64,000 nucleotides of DNA from Haliclystus octoradiatus (GCA_916610825.1 OU744447.1:35643024-35707023); one strand, 5' to 3'. Numbered from the stretch's first letter, positions 12,001-22,792 are shown. Translations and numbers: made by a program. The notes: a model not told the origin generated them from the letters alone.

Positions 12001-13934
12001 TCGCAAAGTCCAGTTAAATTAAAAAAACTTGAATTCAGCAGAATAAACTCCTGAACAATAATTCCGCTGTAGCTATGCAATTTCTAAACATTTTAATAAT
12101 TACTTGATACATCCTTGTCATTCTAAACCTGTTTACATTAAAACAATAGCAGCGGCGACGATCGTCGGAACACCATGACAACAGAGAAACGGACACCTAC
12201 TCGACAAAAAGAACGACACTGGCGTTGTAAATATCCTACTTTTTTGTAGAAAATCGTTAATATCTCTCCATACAATAAAAATCTAGAATAAATTATTAGC
12301 GCAGCTCGCTGTTTGGACAATGACGATCATTTTAAGCTATAGTTTGTCACATTTCATAGATTAATAAATGCGTGAAAAGAACACATACATACACACAGGC
12401 ACTCACGGATCTCTATTTGTATATAGATTATAATTATAGTTGACTTGACATATTATTGTGTTTGAAACAACTTTTTTTTTCATTATAGGCAATATACAGT
12501 TGATGTCTTATACAGAAATGATTCAACAAAACTACCATACAAACTACCAATCCAAGGATGTCCATACCCATGCAAATTCAAAGACTTTTTGAAGTAATTA
12601 TTACCACGCTATGTTATGTTCTATTTTGGTACACTATAAGCAAGGTCCAACAAAAGGTTTAGCTTTCTGGAATCCTAGAGGCATTTCAACATTTTCTTCT
12701 GAATGTTTTTGTTGAAATTTGACCACTAAATTATAAAAATATCAATTTGTTCTAGCCTTCATGAATCTAGGATTGGAGAAATCCTACTTTTGTCGATTCC
12801 TGACTAGAAGTATGTAGATTAATTTAAGCAGCTTAATAAAAGCATAGCCTAATGATTTTTTATGTTTTTTCTTCGATAGGATTGTTGAAAGTAGAGCCAT
12901 TGCTAATATTGATAAAGCTTGTGGAGTGAGAGACTCAAAGTTTGATGAATTATGGCGAAATCACGGTATGTAGCAGAATTTGAGACTATACCGTAACCGA
13001 TAACTACGAACCTTTGCTCGCGCAGACCTCTCCGAATTTCTCTTATAATACTATTGCTCGTATATCATCCCCCATTTTTAGCTATCCCCATGTGGTATCC
13101 CCATCTCCCCATGGAGTTATCAATGTTGTAGATCACCTCCACTGTGGTCCCCTCTTATTGGCTCGCTTCATATTTGATTGGCAATACTGTTGTGGACAGT
13201 CTGCGCAATAGTTAAAGAGGTTGCGTAACCTGACAATGATAAAGGTATAAGAGATCAAGTGCTGCTGCACACAAGATGCCACAATCACTCTCTTAGCGGC
13301 TGTTGATTTTTAAGCCTCTTTTATGTCTCATTATGCACCTAGCGTGTTTGTATTAGAGTACATATAAATGAGCACCGTTTCTATTTGCTAATTACAAATT
13401 GAAGTTAAATAGCATAAAATGAAACCTGTATATAACAGCCAGCTACTAGAGGTAGATAAATTGACCACTATAGACAGTTGGCCTTTATATACAGGTTTGA
13501 TTCAATTGAAAATACTCTCTCTTTTTGATAAATTGCAAGAGTGACCACTATAGATAGGTGGTCGCTGTATAGAGGTGACAAGGTAAAATTTACAGATTAA
13601 AATTAACCTTTATATTTCCAATTTCGTAAGTTCTCATTAAAAATCTTATTTGAATAAAAAATCTTTTCAGCAACATTAAATCCAAGTTTATTTGTGTTAT
13701 ATTTTTAATCAGATAGCTGCATATTTCACTTGCATGCATTTGCTAAATAATATGTTATCATTTTTTTTTTCAGCTGCTTTATTTATTGGAACGATTATAG
13801 TAACTGTTCTCTTTATTGTGGTTCTGACAGTATGTCTTTTACAAGCTGTACGTAGAAGAAGTAGGAAGCATCTACGTCGATGGGATCTCGCTGATATTGA
13901 CAATGGTTCAGATAACCAATATCTTGTGAAATAA
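98..13934 (+). CDS. ACP2: Histidine acid phosphatase, ACP2/ACPP-like, membrane-anchored (3' part of gene)
   Basis: Lysosomal or prostatic-type acid phosphatase, which hydrolyses phosphomonoesters in the lysosome or outside the cell. Exons: 98-193, 813-899, 4192-4257, 5190-5288, 5965-6054, 6365-6488, 8615-8703, 9784-9890, 12489-12593, 12880-12965, 13774-13934 (stop TAA). All introns are GT-AG and phases join without a break. Family landmarks in order: GMRMEYTLGQ, then IYIRSTTDR and LAGLYPP, the block NWQPIPVHSVPKTEDT, the C-terminal catalytic His-Asp pair in YSGHDDN (exons 7-8), FELY-like VELYED, and the cysteine pair in GCPYPCKF. The last exon encodes one hydrophobic membrane segment, then an Arg-rich stop-transfer stretch and a short cytoplasmic tail ending QYLVK. 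The N-terminal catalytic RHGxRxP exon is left of the window. Several N-glycosylation sites (NFS, NLT, NDS) fit a lumenal domain. The ACP2 paralogue is chosen because of the membrane anchor; ACPP or ACP4 orthology cannot be excluded. Confidence 0.93.
203..380 (-). mobile_element. Pogo-like MITE (ACAGTNAAACCTG family)
   Basis: About 180 bp with terminal inverted repeats of the form ACAGTCAAACCTGTTATAAC / GTTATATACAGGTTTCACTG, and TA at the ends. TA target sites and CAGT-type ends fit the pogo branch of Tc1/mariner. No transposase. It starts within 10 bases of the donor of exon 98-193. Confidence 0.75.
558..738 (+). mobile_element. Pogo-like MITE
   Basis: Complete copy of the family, ending GTTATAACAGGTTTGACTGTA. 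Internal tracts ATTGACCACTATAGACA and GAGTGACCACTATAGACA form sub-terminal repeats. Confidence 0.8.
1354..1718 (-). mobile_element. tRNA-derived SINE, family 1, young copy
   Basis: Minus-strand reading starts with a tRNA-like head (A-box TAGCTCAGTTGG, B-box GGTTCAAATCC), then a unique body and the tail block GGTGCCTTCGGTAGGGCGAC. A perfect 14-bp target duplication TCGCCGGTTGATAA flanks it (1340-1353 and 1751-1764); a small TATTCACC repeat lies at the head side. About 98% identical to the copy at 57892. Confidence 0.85.
2315..2554 (+). mobile_element. Non-LTR retrotransposon C-terminal fragment (C-x2-C...H-x4-C type)
   Basis: Translated IHGFHHKLCLDKSYHQP, then CICKECSSNASHILDCPG, resembling the Cys-His tail after the reverse transcriptase of Jockey/R1-like LINEs (sGH... 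CxCG...HlLeCP). Related to the minus-strand fragment at 55552. Only the tail remains. Confidence 0.55.
4346..4448 (-). mobile_element. Pogo-like MITE, internally deleted
   Basis: Both ends are recognisable but the middle is missing (about 103 bp against 180). Confidence 0.65.
4536..4625 (+). repeat. Decayed hammerhead-element fragment in acid phosphatase intron 3
   Basis: The series CTGAAAT, GCGTCTTTACAC, AGAAATCAGAGTAAC and TTGTGATCTTTGATTC aligns in order with copy A and its right flank. Core and stem III carry changes, so it is a fossil of the same family. Confidence 0.5.
5338..5582 (+). repeat. Dispersed repeat, copy 1 of 2
   Basis: About 235 bp, roughly 85% like 61521-61752, including TCGGAGCCATGTTTTACCCT and CTTTCGACCAATCAGAT. 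It starts 50 bases after the acid phosphatase exon 4 donor. No terminal repeats or coding frame recognised. Confidence 0.7.
5702..5881 (+). mobile_element. Pogo-like MITE
   Basis: Complete copy in acid phosphatase intron 4, TACAGTGAAAGCTG to GGTTTGACTG. Confidence 0.75.
6523..6702 (+). mobile_element. Pogo-like MITE
   Basis: Complete copy starting 34 bases after the exon 6 donor (6489). A strongly decayed second copy follows at 6735-6905. Confidence 0.75.
7055..7262 (+). mobile_element. TTAA-flanked MITE
   Basis: 208 bp starting TTAAAGGAGCAAAAATGACC and ending GGTCAATTTTGCCCCTTTAA. TTAA at both ends is the target-site form of piggyBac and Kolobok elements; the AGG start suits Kolobok better. 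No coding frame. Confidence 0.75.
8318..8498 (-). mobile_element. Pogo-like MITE
   Basis: Complete copy with TA at both ends, upstream of exon 8615-8703. Confidence 0.8.
8769..9130 (-). mobile_element. tRNA-derived SINE, family 1
   Basis: Full-length copy in acid phosphatase intron 7. Flanks share AGTCTGCCT (8750-8758 and 9138-9146), a probable target duplication. Confidence 0.8.
9297..9650 (+). mobile_element. tRNA-derived SINE, family 1
   Basis: Full-length but more diverged, opposite orientation to and 165 bp from the previous copy, forming an inverted SINE pair in one intron. Confidence 0.75.
9925..10145 (-). repeat. Short dispersed repeat shared with 28790-28905
   Basis: GCGCCAAATATCAATAGCTC and CCAATTGCT recur at 28839-28885 in the same order. 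No function seen. Confidence 0.35.
10394..10574 (+). mobile_element. Pogo-like MITE
   Basis: Complete copy in acid phosphatase intron 8. Confidence 0.8.
11823..12430. repeat. Two diverged repeat copies with a LINE-like tail
   Basis: GCGCAGCTCGC and TGTCACATTTCAT...TTA.TAAATG occur in order at 11828-11915 and again at 12299-12370. The second ends in ACACATACATACACACAG and TCTATTTGTATATAGAT, like a retroposon 3' tail. Family unknown. Confidence 0.35.
12643..12815 (+). mobile_element. GGTCCNACAAAA-type MITE
   Basis: Contains AAGGTCCAACAAAAGG, CTGGAATCCTAGAGGCATTT and an inverted GAATCTAGGATT block. It matches the reverse of 44898-45063 over most of its length. A shorter fragment of the family lies at about 1800-1890. 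Confidence 0.55.
13420..13580 (+). mobile_element. Pogo-like MITE, right end missing
   Basis: Left end and centre are intact; the copy stops at GAGGTGACA without the terminal GGTTTGACTG. Confidence 0.7.
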
Positions 13935-14090
13935 GCCTATATGCAGACTTGTTATTGCTACTTTCATAGTAACCCAGAACTACACATGATCTCCAGTTTG
14001 AAGAGTGTTTTATTTTTGAATATTTGCACTATAATGGAGAAAACCGATTTGATCTGATTAGAACATTACACATTTGGTTTTAATTTGTAC

Positions 14091-14096
14091 ATTAAA
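14091..14096 (+). promoter_or_regulatory. Candidate poly(A) signal ATTAAA for the acid phosphatase gene
   Basis: ATTAAA lies about 157 bases after the stop codon in AT-rich 3' UTR-like DNA. A canonical AATAAA appears only at 14666-14671. Either could be used; the sequence alone does not decide. Confidence 0.35.
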
Positions 14097-15184
14097 TAAT
14101 TATTTAAATCCACTCTGAAATTTATAAATACATGTTACATATAGTTTTTATATCTGGAACCATAGTTTTGTGGGATAGTATGTTTTCAATCAACTTCTAT
14201 GTAAATTCTGAATATTTTAATGCACAATCATGATGATTTAATGATTTATTAGTTTAATTCTATGGAATGCTTTTGTTTTTTGTTGAATCTATTTTTCTCT
14301 TATGAAATTACTTTTGCTGCTTGTTTCATTTACAATTGTATTTAATATGACAGACGTTTTGCTCTCAATTTGCATTTTTAATTTGTATATTTTTTATATA
14401 AAAATGTACTGATAATCTGCAAATGCACAGGTCAATTTGTTGATGTCATTGTTTAAATGTAGTATGTACGATTCACCAGTATCGAATCCTGGTAGGTTCG
14501 TTATTTTCCAAATAATAACAACTTAACGAGAAAATATTTAATTCGATCAACATTTTTTGTGTGTTTACATCAGCCATCATGAGAACCCCTCATATGCTCC
14601 CATTGCCTCGTTTATCGTATTCCCAAGAGGACAGAATTTCCAATTTTATTTCCCAAAATTACAAAAATAAAATACTACGTCGTGGATGATGTTACTTCAT
14701 AACTGAAGTAAAAAATATGTCTTATTCAGGGTCTATAACCCAAAGCAAAGTAAGTAAAATTAATCAAAGATTATTTGTAAAGTTGTAAATTAATATCTAT
14801 CGCGTAATTATTATGAAATGTGGGCGTGCTCAGAAAATAATTTAAACGAAGTTGGATTAGATTAGATCATTAGGCTACCGTTTGGAATACAGGAAGACTA
14901 GTTGAGTTTCTTCTAGTTCTTGAAAGTTTTCAACAGGAGTGCGTAAACTCAAGTATTTCTGATTTCTGTTGCCTACCTCCGACAAATTAAACTCAAAATT
15001 CAAAGTTATGAAACATCTTCATGGATCAGTCTATGGCAGCGAAAACACTTTTTAATTTCAACCTTAATATTTTGCTTTTTTATACTATTTAACCACTTAA
15101 ATCTACTTACTTAACCTAGCTTAATAAGAAAGCAACGAATCTGCTTTAAATTTTAAGGGTGTTTTCGCTGTCATATGTGTAAAG

Positions 15185-15650
15185 TTGATAATCTCGATTT
15201 TTATTACCAAATCACAAATTATCTTGCAATGTTTCAATACATTCCCGTGGCATTATTTGTTGTGCGCGGGGAATTTCTTCCCGCACATAATTTTCGTTGA
15301 ATCCGCGCGTCCGTGCAATATCTTAATTTTTTACTTATCTTTTTCATCCGCACACGATTACTTTATTATTATTTTCATATTTGCAGAACAGGAATTTGCT
15401 TTTATTTTGAATTACTTTTGACTAATATTTCAATAATCGGAAGTAATTTATTTGAAGTGGCGTAGTAGCGCCGCCTCAAGGCGACTCTATTCATAGACTC
15501 TATGCCACTGATAGATGATTTTGTTCCGGTCGATGGCTCGCGCTGCCACTTGAACACACCCACCATACCACTTAGCACCGTAGTGAACATATAGTCGCTC
15601 GTCTAGTCATTCATGTCTGGTTGTCTGAGTCAAGTTATGGATATAAAACA
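15185..15650. other. CpG-containing stretch between genes
   Basis: Unlike its AT-rich surroundings this stretch has many CG dinucleotides, for example near 15265-15320 and 15460-15560. It could be a promoter region for the small gene at 16.5 kb or for the PAT1 homolog, or an unrecognised repeat. I see no convincing coding exon. The rest of 13935-15850 shows nothing identifiable. Confidence 0.25.
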
Positions 15651-16037
15651 TAATTATGTCTGACAAGCTGGTTTTTAGGAAAGAGTTAACTGTTTTGTTG
15701 TAATATTTTGGGAAGCATAATTCACATCAAACATCAATAAATGAAAACGGTCAATATTAAATTATTCAATATTACATTATTCAAAATTGTTATTTTCAAA
15801 ATTTAAACATGAAGTTGGAGTCTCATAGATTTCGCATAAACTTCGCCATTGTAAAAATGTGTCTGGGTTTACCTTGATATTGGCCCTGCTATATGGTGCT
15901 ATATATGTGGACAGTGAACTATCTGCTTCAAGGATCGTCGTTTCAAATTGTGTTTGGTTTCAATATTGTTTTGCTTTTTGTATTTATAACAAGAGCCCTT
16001 ACGTCATATCTGATGATGCTACATATCCGCGGCTATA

Positions 16038-16218
16038 TACAGTGAAACCTGTATATAACGGCCACCTACAAGAGGTAGATAAATTGACCATTATAGACAG
16101 GTGGCCTTTATATACAAGCTTGATTCAATAGAAAATACTATTTTAGATATTGCAAGAATGACCATTATAGACATGTGGCCGCTTTATAGAGGTGACTGTT
16201 ATAACGGGTTTGACTGTA
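16038..16218 (+). mobile_element. Pogo-like MITE
   Basis: Complete copy, TACAGTGAAACCTG to GGTTTGACTGTA, upstream of the candidate small gene. Confidence 0.8.
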
Positions 16219-16495
16219 TTACGACTTCGTAATGTTCACGCATCTGTATTCTAATCAAAGGTATCATTGATTTGCAAAATTAAAATTGTTTGTTTTTCTT
16301 GTCTCTATTACTATTATTATTTAACGCTCTGCTATTTACAAGCATTGAACACTATTCACGTACCAATATTTTTCAATTTTCATTAAAATTTTGAAGCATA
16401 TTATATCTATAAATATTTTAGATTGTTATGTGACAAATGTAATTTACGTTATAAAAATGATATATAAAATATAAATGTCTATGTAACAACTTTAG

Positions 16496-16779
16496 AGGTT
16501 GGTCGCTGACAATGAGGAAATGACTAAAGATGATGCAGTTGATGGTATTATTAATCTTGTGAAATATTCTCTATGTAATTGTTGCACAGTAAGATATACT
16601 AGACAATGATAATATATGATATCATGTAAATTACAATTTTATAATAGAGAATCGGCCAGTGTAGGTACATGAGAAATACATGTTCTTCGTTATTGATCCA
16701 TCCGTACAAACCACGACGGAATAAATGCAATTATGTCGAGGACAGCCCAAGAGCCGTTGCAACCAAATACGTCTACTAA
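16496..16779 (+). CDS. Candidate small cysteine-rich gene, two 3' exons
   Basis: Two exon-like segments, 16496-16588 (31 codons) and 16648-16779 (43 codons plus TAA), are separated by a 59-bp GT-AG intron and join in phase 0. The first reads RLVADNEEMTKDDAVDG and continues to LCNCCT. The second starts RIGQCRYMRNTC and ends with KYVY then stop. Together they hold six cysteines (C-x-C-C, then three more spaced) and many basic residues. An AATAAA at 16889-16894 follows. I do not recognise the family; a secreted or peptide-precursor C-terminus is possible. No upstream exon could be joined with confidence. A hydrophobic, signal-peptide-like open stretch near 15859-15930 is not in frame with a usable ATG. 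Confidence 0.4.
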
Positions 16780-17008
16780 AACGAAAGAAGAAAATATAAC
16801 TTAATTAGATAGATATTTTATTATTTTCTGAATGGTGCATAGTCAGATTCAAAGACATTATACTGTAATAGTTTATTAGCCTTGACAAAATAAACTATAA
16901 TTTGAACTTCAGTTTGAGTTGATACATATTTTGTGTCACTGTGTACTTTACTGCATCAACACTGCTATGATATGCCTCCTTCCTCTGTAATTGTTACATT
17001 CAATTTAA

Positions 17009-17560
17009 TTGCATAAACACTTCAGATACATAATACATAATTACTTCTGCTTATTCACAATTAATCGAGGATTGACACATGTTAATACGATGTTGTCATC
17101 TTGGGCGATATATTGTGTCAGGCGCCTTATCCAGACACATTTTAAAGTCGCTGTAACAGACACACCCATACGCAGTATCCATTGGTATTTAACGAAAAAC
17201 GCAAGTACGTCTGCTTCTGGTTCGTTCCCAGCCCATTCATTAATGATAAAACAAGTTGTGGTCATATTCAAAATAATCATTTACCATCGTAGCTTGATCT
17301 GTACGTTTCATTTATAGTTAGTTTAGCAACAGCAGTTCAAGTTCGTAAAGTAATGGATACAGCATGAGCAATGACAACAGGAAGTCCATTATCATATGTC
17401 ATGTCTGTAATCTTGAATGCGGTGGTGCACATTCATGTATAGTTTTTTAACTTAACGCACATCTAATTTGTGGAACTGGACAAGGCGGCTGAAGAAGGCT
17501 ATGGTGCCAAGGTTATTTGCAAAGCATGTTAATTAAAAGAAAAAAGTACAGGTAAGATCA
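17009..17560. other. Unresolved region, open on both strands
   Basis: Base composition is less AT-rich here and frames stay open for about 79 codons on the minus strand and 102 on the plus strand over the same stretch. The minus frame (17280-17041) reads NEWAGNEPEADVLAFF and onward. A second minus piece near 17430-17340 reads TDMTYDNGLPVVIAHAV. They could be exons of a minus-strand gene, but I could not join them and recognise no family. From 17600 to 19160 I see only AT-rich DNA, a fragment of the 18.1/43.7-kb repeat and a 17-base G run at about 18245. Confidence 0.2.
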
Positions 17561-18099
17561 AGTTAGAAACATAATATACCGAGACTATTGTTTTCATTGA
17601 GTTCTGCATTAAAATTGAACTGGGATTTTATCTGATAAGAATCAGTTCTTTTTTGCCGATGTTGAAATTGTTCCGACATAGGATGGACCCTTATTTTCAA
17701 TTCCATCGGTTTATTTGTCACTCACAGTGAAATTTACCTGTACTTGAAATCAAACAAGCGTTCAAATATATTAGTTTCGTACAGTCAAAAATCAAGCCAC
17801 AAGTTAAAATAGCTCTGAGCTCAAGGTGTGGCCGCCAGGGAAATATACAACCTGAAAAATTGACTGTCATTATAAAAGTAAATATCGCTTAGGACGCAAC
17901 GAATTTGGATATGGCTTTTTTTTCTATTCGTACATGTCAAGGTACTGATTTATGTACGGATGAACATATTCGTTTTTCATGTACAAATATTTACGTTGCG
18001 CTGCTAGCACAACTCCACGGTCATACTCCTTTGTGGTAAAACAAATCATTCTTTTTATGGTCTTCAAACGAGAGACACAAAAAACTCCAAAACATCATT

Positions 18100-18245
18100 T
18101 TCTAAGCCAATTTTGACGGGGAAGGAGTCGCGCTATGCCAAAACTCAGTAATGACATGTAGTTTAAATGAAAAACAAATTCTATGCAAATCCACTGTAAC
18201 CCAAAAGGCAAAATATACATTTCCAGGGGTCATCCAACTCAATGG
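18100..18245. repeat. Dispersed repeat copy (18.1/43.7 kb family) beside a poly-G run
   Basis: Shares an ordered series of short matches with 43690-43815: an AATTTTGAC start, a CGCGCTATGCC or GCGCTATCC block, an AATGACAT block and a TTCTATGCAAATCC-like block. The copy here abuts an uninterrupted run of about 17 G at 18245. Family unknown; non-coding. Confidence 0.45.
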
Positions 18246-19167
18246 GGGGGGGGGGGGGGGTGAGGAAAAACAGCTATCAAATTTGTAACTAAATAGGCTA
18301 AATTTCTGACCAAAGCCTGCCACTTCATACACTTCCAATAGAATCAAACGTGCCTTTATTATAGGCTACATTATACATTAAGAAAGTATATATCACCTTG
18401 TAAATAGGTAAAAATAAAATTACAATGATCCGTTAAGAATTTGTGAACTTCCGTCGATCAAACGTTGTGACAGGTTATTCGAACAATTGAGATTACCTTG
18501 TTTACGTGCAACGTTGCTGTGAGGAATCAATCAAATTATTAGAAAGAGGCTTGAGGAAACAAAGCAAACGAGCAACCACAGCTTTTGATCAACGAAAGTT
18601 TACTATTTCATAACCGATTATCGATATTTCTTTAATTGTTTCAACTAAGTATGCAAGCTATATCGATATTCACAAAAAATATTAATATCAAAGCTGACGA
18701 GTTTGCTAGATTTTATTTCTTATCCACCCCCCAAAATCATTTGTAAATGTCGTAACACAATTTAATAATCACTTGAAAAGAATGTGAGTCTTGATTAGCG
18801 GATTTTTACCACATGTTTTCCCTGTATCAAATCAAATATATACTCTGTAATTGAAAATTCAATTTAAGAAACTAAAAAAGTAACAGCTTGGGATTTGCTA
18901 TATTCAGATGTAACTTTTACTATGTTTTTAATATTGCAAACATGTTTTTTTAATTCTTTGGGTTATATTTTGAAATTATATTGGTAGAAATTTAATTCCA
19001 ATTGTATTTAATGAAAATGACCCATTAAATTAGAAAACAAATCATTGTTGAACTGAAATTGATTATTAATAAGCAATTACTAATTGATATATATAATTAT
19101 CCTTACAAAATTTATCAGCTATAAGTTTTTAAAACTAATTTAAATGAGGGGGACCAGTTCGTAGGAA

Positions 19168-19386
19168 TTTTTTTTTTTTTGAATTTATCATTTTTCCACA
19201 TACCGGGTAAGCTTGTAGCTTTTTTTCACCGGGGTGGTTGGTTAATTTGTTAATATTTTGAAGCTTGTGTGCGTTTAAAAGCTGGATGCCCTTCCTGACG
19301 CCAACCAATAGTGCTCCGGACAGGGATTGAACCCGATACCCTGCGGGCTGTGGTCCAATGCCATAGCCACTACACCAAGGCCAAGG
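19168..19386 (-). mobile_element. tRNA-derived SINE, family 2 (V-SINE-like core)
   Basis: Minus-strand reading: tRNA-like head GGCCTTGGTGTAGTGGC with B-box GGTTCAATCCC, then a core with GGAAGGGCATCCAGC, ending in an A-rich tail. The GGAAGGGCATCCGGC word resembles the conserved core of V-SINEs known from fishes (from memory, not checked). Confidence 0.65.
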
Positions 19387-19597
19387 CCAAGGAGAATAAT
19401 ATTTTGAGTTTTTACGTAACCTACTTAAAAATATATGAATCCCATGGAATCATCACATTGGTTATAATAATGTTCAATGTAATTTTAGTTTCAGCTTTTG
19501 AAAGAATGATGGACACAGCAAAAAATCAAACACATGCAACATAAAATGCTTGTGCAAGCACCAAACGGAGATCTCAATCGGGATATGAAAGACGAAA

Positions 19598-22500
19598 ATG
19601 GCATTTTGTATGGGTTGTTATAGTAACTACACTGCAGGAAGCAAAGTAAAGTTCTGTTTATCAAGAATCAACTCATCGACTATCAGAAGTCACATCAAAG
19701 GAACTCACATGGAGTTGATGTACCTGTATATGGCGAAGACGATCCATGATCACAGAAAACAGTTAAAAGCTACAAAAGCCACTTGAAGTAAGTTATGAGG
19801 AATCATTATAAAGGATAATAAAACTATTAGCTATTTGTATGTATACATGTTACCATACGGAGTATTATTATATCAACAACTAAGATTCAAGAATTACAAC
19901 CCAAAATTTGTGAGTTTACATATTTTGAAAAGATGATGAGACACAACTAATTTATCTTTCGTTTATTCAAATGAACTGCATAAACTATTTTTATCATTGC
20001 CAAGTAAACGAGGAACACTGTTGTAAATCAATAATTTAATAGAATCAATGTAAAGCCACTAAAACTTATGTTTTTGACTTTTCAATTAATCTTGAACTTT
20101 GCCATAGGTTTATTGAAAATAATTGTCAAAAACATGAATTTGAAATGTATTATCTTGGTTTTATTAAAATTTATTTTTATGAAGCAATGCACTTACACCA
20201 AAACTCCCGCAGAAACGTTTATCAGCTCATAAACGGTTGTGGAAATTTATGAACCGTCCACAAGTAGTTCATAAACACTTTTTTAACAGTTCATGAACGG
20301 TGAATGTCCCAATTTTTTTCATGAATTGTTCATGAAAATGTTCATTTAACGTTCATTAACTTTTTGTATGTGTACTTGGCGATATTGAATATTCCCACTG
20401 CGAAAACAATTCAGGAGTTCATGAACAGTTCTTGAACAGTTCATGAACAGTTCGTAATCGTTAAATGGCCCCAAATTTCTATGAACTGTTCATGAACTGT
20501 TCATGAACTGTCTGTGAGGATTCTTGAACTGTTCATGAACAGTTCAGGAAAATTTGAGCCATTTAACGTTCATGAACTGTTCATGAACAGTTCATGAATT
20601 CCTGAACAGTTTTTCACAGGGGTAGTTAATGTAGTTCATTTATATATACAGACAAGGTAATTCAAATTTCAAAATAGTCTGAAATCAGGGATGTGTGGAT
20701 TGGTTATAATGGATTTCAATGAGAAAATTGTAAACGAAAGGGTAGAAATTGCCTTAAATCTGAAAATGATCATTTCCGTATAGAGTAAGATAAACTAATG
20801 ACTTATTATATTTGATAGTAGTTTGATAATAAAAAATTTAAATAAGATTTTACATTAACTGATATTTTTTTCTTACTTCTGTTGCCAGATCAAGCAATGA
20901 CAGAATTCCAACTTCTACCAAATCTAAGAGACCACATGTCAATCAAAATACTGATGATGATTTGGAATTTGATGCTTATGCTTGTGCAGAACAGCAGCCT
21001 GGACACACCAACAGCTCTCAGCCTGCCGATGAGTCCCATTTCCAAAGCTGCAGTTCCATTTCAGCTGACAAATCACCAGAATCAACTGTTATTGTTTGCC
21101 AAGCTGAAATTGATCCTGATATTTCCCTAGAGGAGTCATCCGCTGTACAAGACCAAGCACCAGTTGTAGAAGGGAGTACCAAAGAACATTGCAAACAAGA
21201 ATAGAATCATATATCATAGGGGGGAAAAATAGCATTGGTTTACCAGCAAACAGTTTGGAAAACTTTGCTACGCTTATTGCAGATCAAGTTATGGACAGAA
21301 TTGCAAAAGGAAAGACAGTCATAGACGATAGAGACGCAGAATCAAAAACAAACAGAACGGCATACAATGGTGAAAATGCAAACAACTTAACAGAAATTTT
21401 AGCTGTAGAAAAGAATATTGAGTTATTAGAAGAAAACAATAAATACATCCTGCGTTGTAATTTATGCCATGCCTTTACTAAGAACCCAACATCAAACTTA
21501 CAATTTTCACTTTTCCAAGAACTGGATGCCTTGGTAAAGGATTAATTTTAAATTAAGATATATCAGTATATCAGTATATATCAGTAGGCTATATACACAA
21601 GGACACAACACGACCTGGTTCCGTTTGAAAAATAGAATTCTGAACCATCTATACTCAATTACGACCAAAAGTCACATGGAGGCCAGAAAATGGTGGAATG
21701 AAACAAAGTTAGTACGCCAGAGGAAACAGAAAGTTGTCGAAAATTTTATACGAACTGCAATTACTGCAATTGGTGTTGTCAAAACAAAGACAGCTGGCAT
21801 GCAATTTGAAACATGAATTACAGAACTATTTGCTGCAGGAAGTTTCTTCACCCAGCTCCTCCGAATCAGAATTAGAAGAAGATTCAAGCGATGATGATGA
21901 TTTTGAGAATCACGCTGGTCAACAGGGGAGCATTCGAGGCGAAGACGAGGACTCGATTGAGATGGATAACACCACAAGAATTTTGCACCGCAAGTGAAAT
22001 GTCGATCAGTTGTAGATTGCCAGGAATAGTTGTCGTTATTTCCTTGGCCTTAAAGAAATATTAGGAAGAAGATGCAGGAAGCTACCAAAATTAAATAAGC
22101 TTCTTGCAAAATGCTTGAGCTTTAATCTCATCTTCAACAACATTTGTGGAGAAAGAGATGAGGTGGAATTGTCAGCTGCAACAGTGAACCGTAATGTACT
22201 GGCAGAGTTTGGTGGTTAAGAACCATATCAGTTGTGTGTAAAATTTATTTCCAAATTTGCACTTCAGCACAACTTGGACATCGGGAGTGGCTTTTCATCA
22301 AAAATCTATTGGAGTTTTAAGTCCGCATTGTATGACACCATCTGGGGAGAGAAACATCATAAATGATTTCCATTATTTTTTTATTCAATTGTGAATGATA
22401 CCACACAAGAAGAAACAAATAACCCAATCATTTCCTTCACAGTATCTTCCGAGTCAAACGTATTCACGCTAGCTTCTCATTATGATCATTATGATGTTAC

Positions 22501-22792
22501 TTATAAAGACGGAACAATGCAGGGTGTTGTTCTCCATGAATCAAACATAATAAATGAGCTGTATACAAATGGCAGTTTTTATCAAGCTGTTGGACAGGAA
22601 TTTTGCATTTTATTTGATGTATTGTATTCAAAGACAAGCACTGAGGCACCTGCTGAATCCTTCTACAGAGTAGTTGAGAACCAAGAACAGAATGGAGGGC
22701 AAGCAATGGATACGTTAAGCATACGCTCAATAATTGATTATTGCTTTCCTGAGGCATTGCAATGTAAAAGAGCCGTAAGAGAAGCTTCATAA
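19598..22792 (+). pseudogene. Decayed zinc-finger-like gene, family not recognised
   Basis: Coding-like pieces in changing frames: 19598-19786 with a BED/C2H2-like finger (CMGC, then HIKGTH); 20890-21204 after a plausible acceptor at 20888, acidic and Ser-rich; 21189-21545 with CNLCHAF, a second Cys pair; 21625-21813 with KWWNET and a basic helix; 21734-21997 with a dense Asp/Glu/Ser run; and 22391-22792. Stops and frame changes separate the pieces and no single start explains them, so it looks like an old non-functional copy, perhaps of a hAT- or KIAA1586-like domesticated family. That assignment is a guess from the two fingers and the acidic linker. Remaining introns could explain some breaks but not the frame overlap near 21190-21204. 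Confidence 0.45.
20196..20624. mobile_element. GTTCATGAAC palindromic MITE, one old and one good copy
   Basis: The good copy (20395-20624) has inverted ends CTGCGAAAACAATTCAGGAG / TCCTGAACAGTTTTTCACAG and arms ending ACGTTAAATGGCCCC and its complement, with GTTCATGAAC repeated inside. The part left of it is a decayed copy. Confidence 0.75.

Noticed and set aside
13014-13211. 65-residue open frame in the acid phosphatase intron
   Set aside because: No family resemblance, no splice support, and it lies in low-complexity intron DNA.
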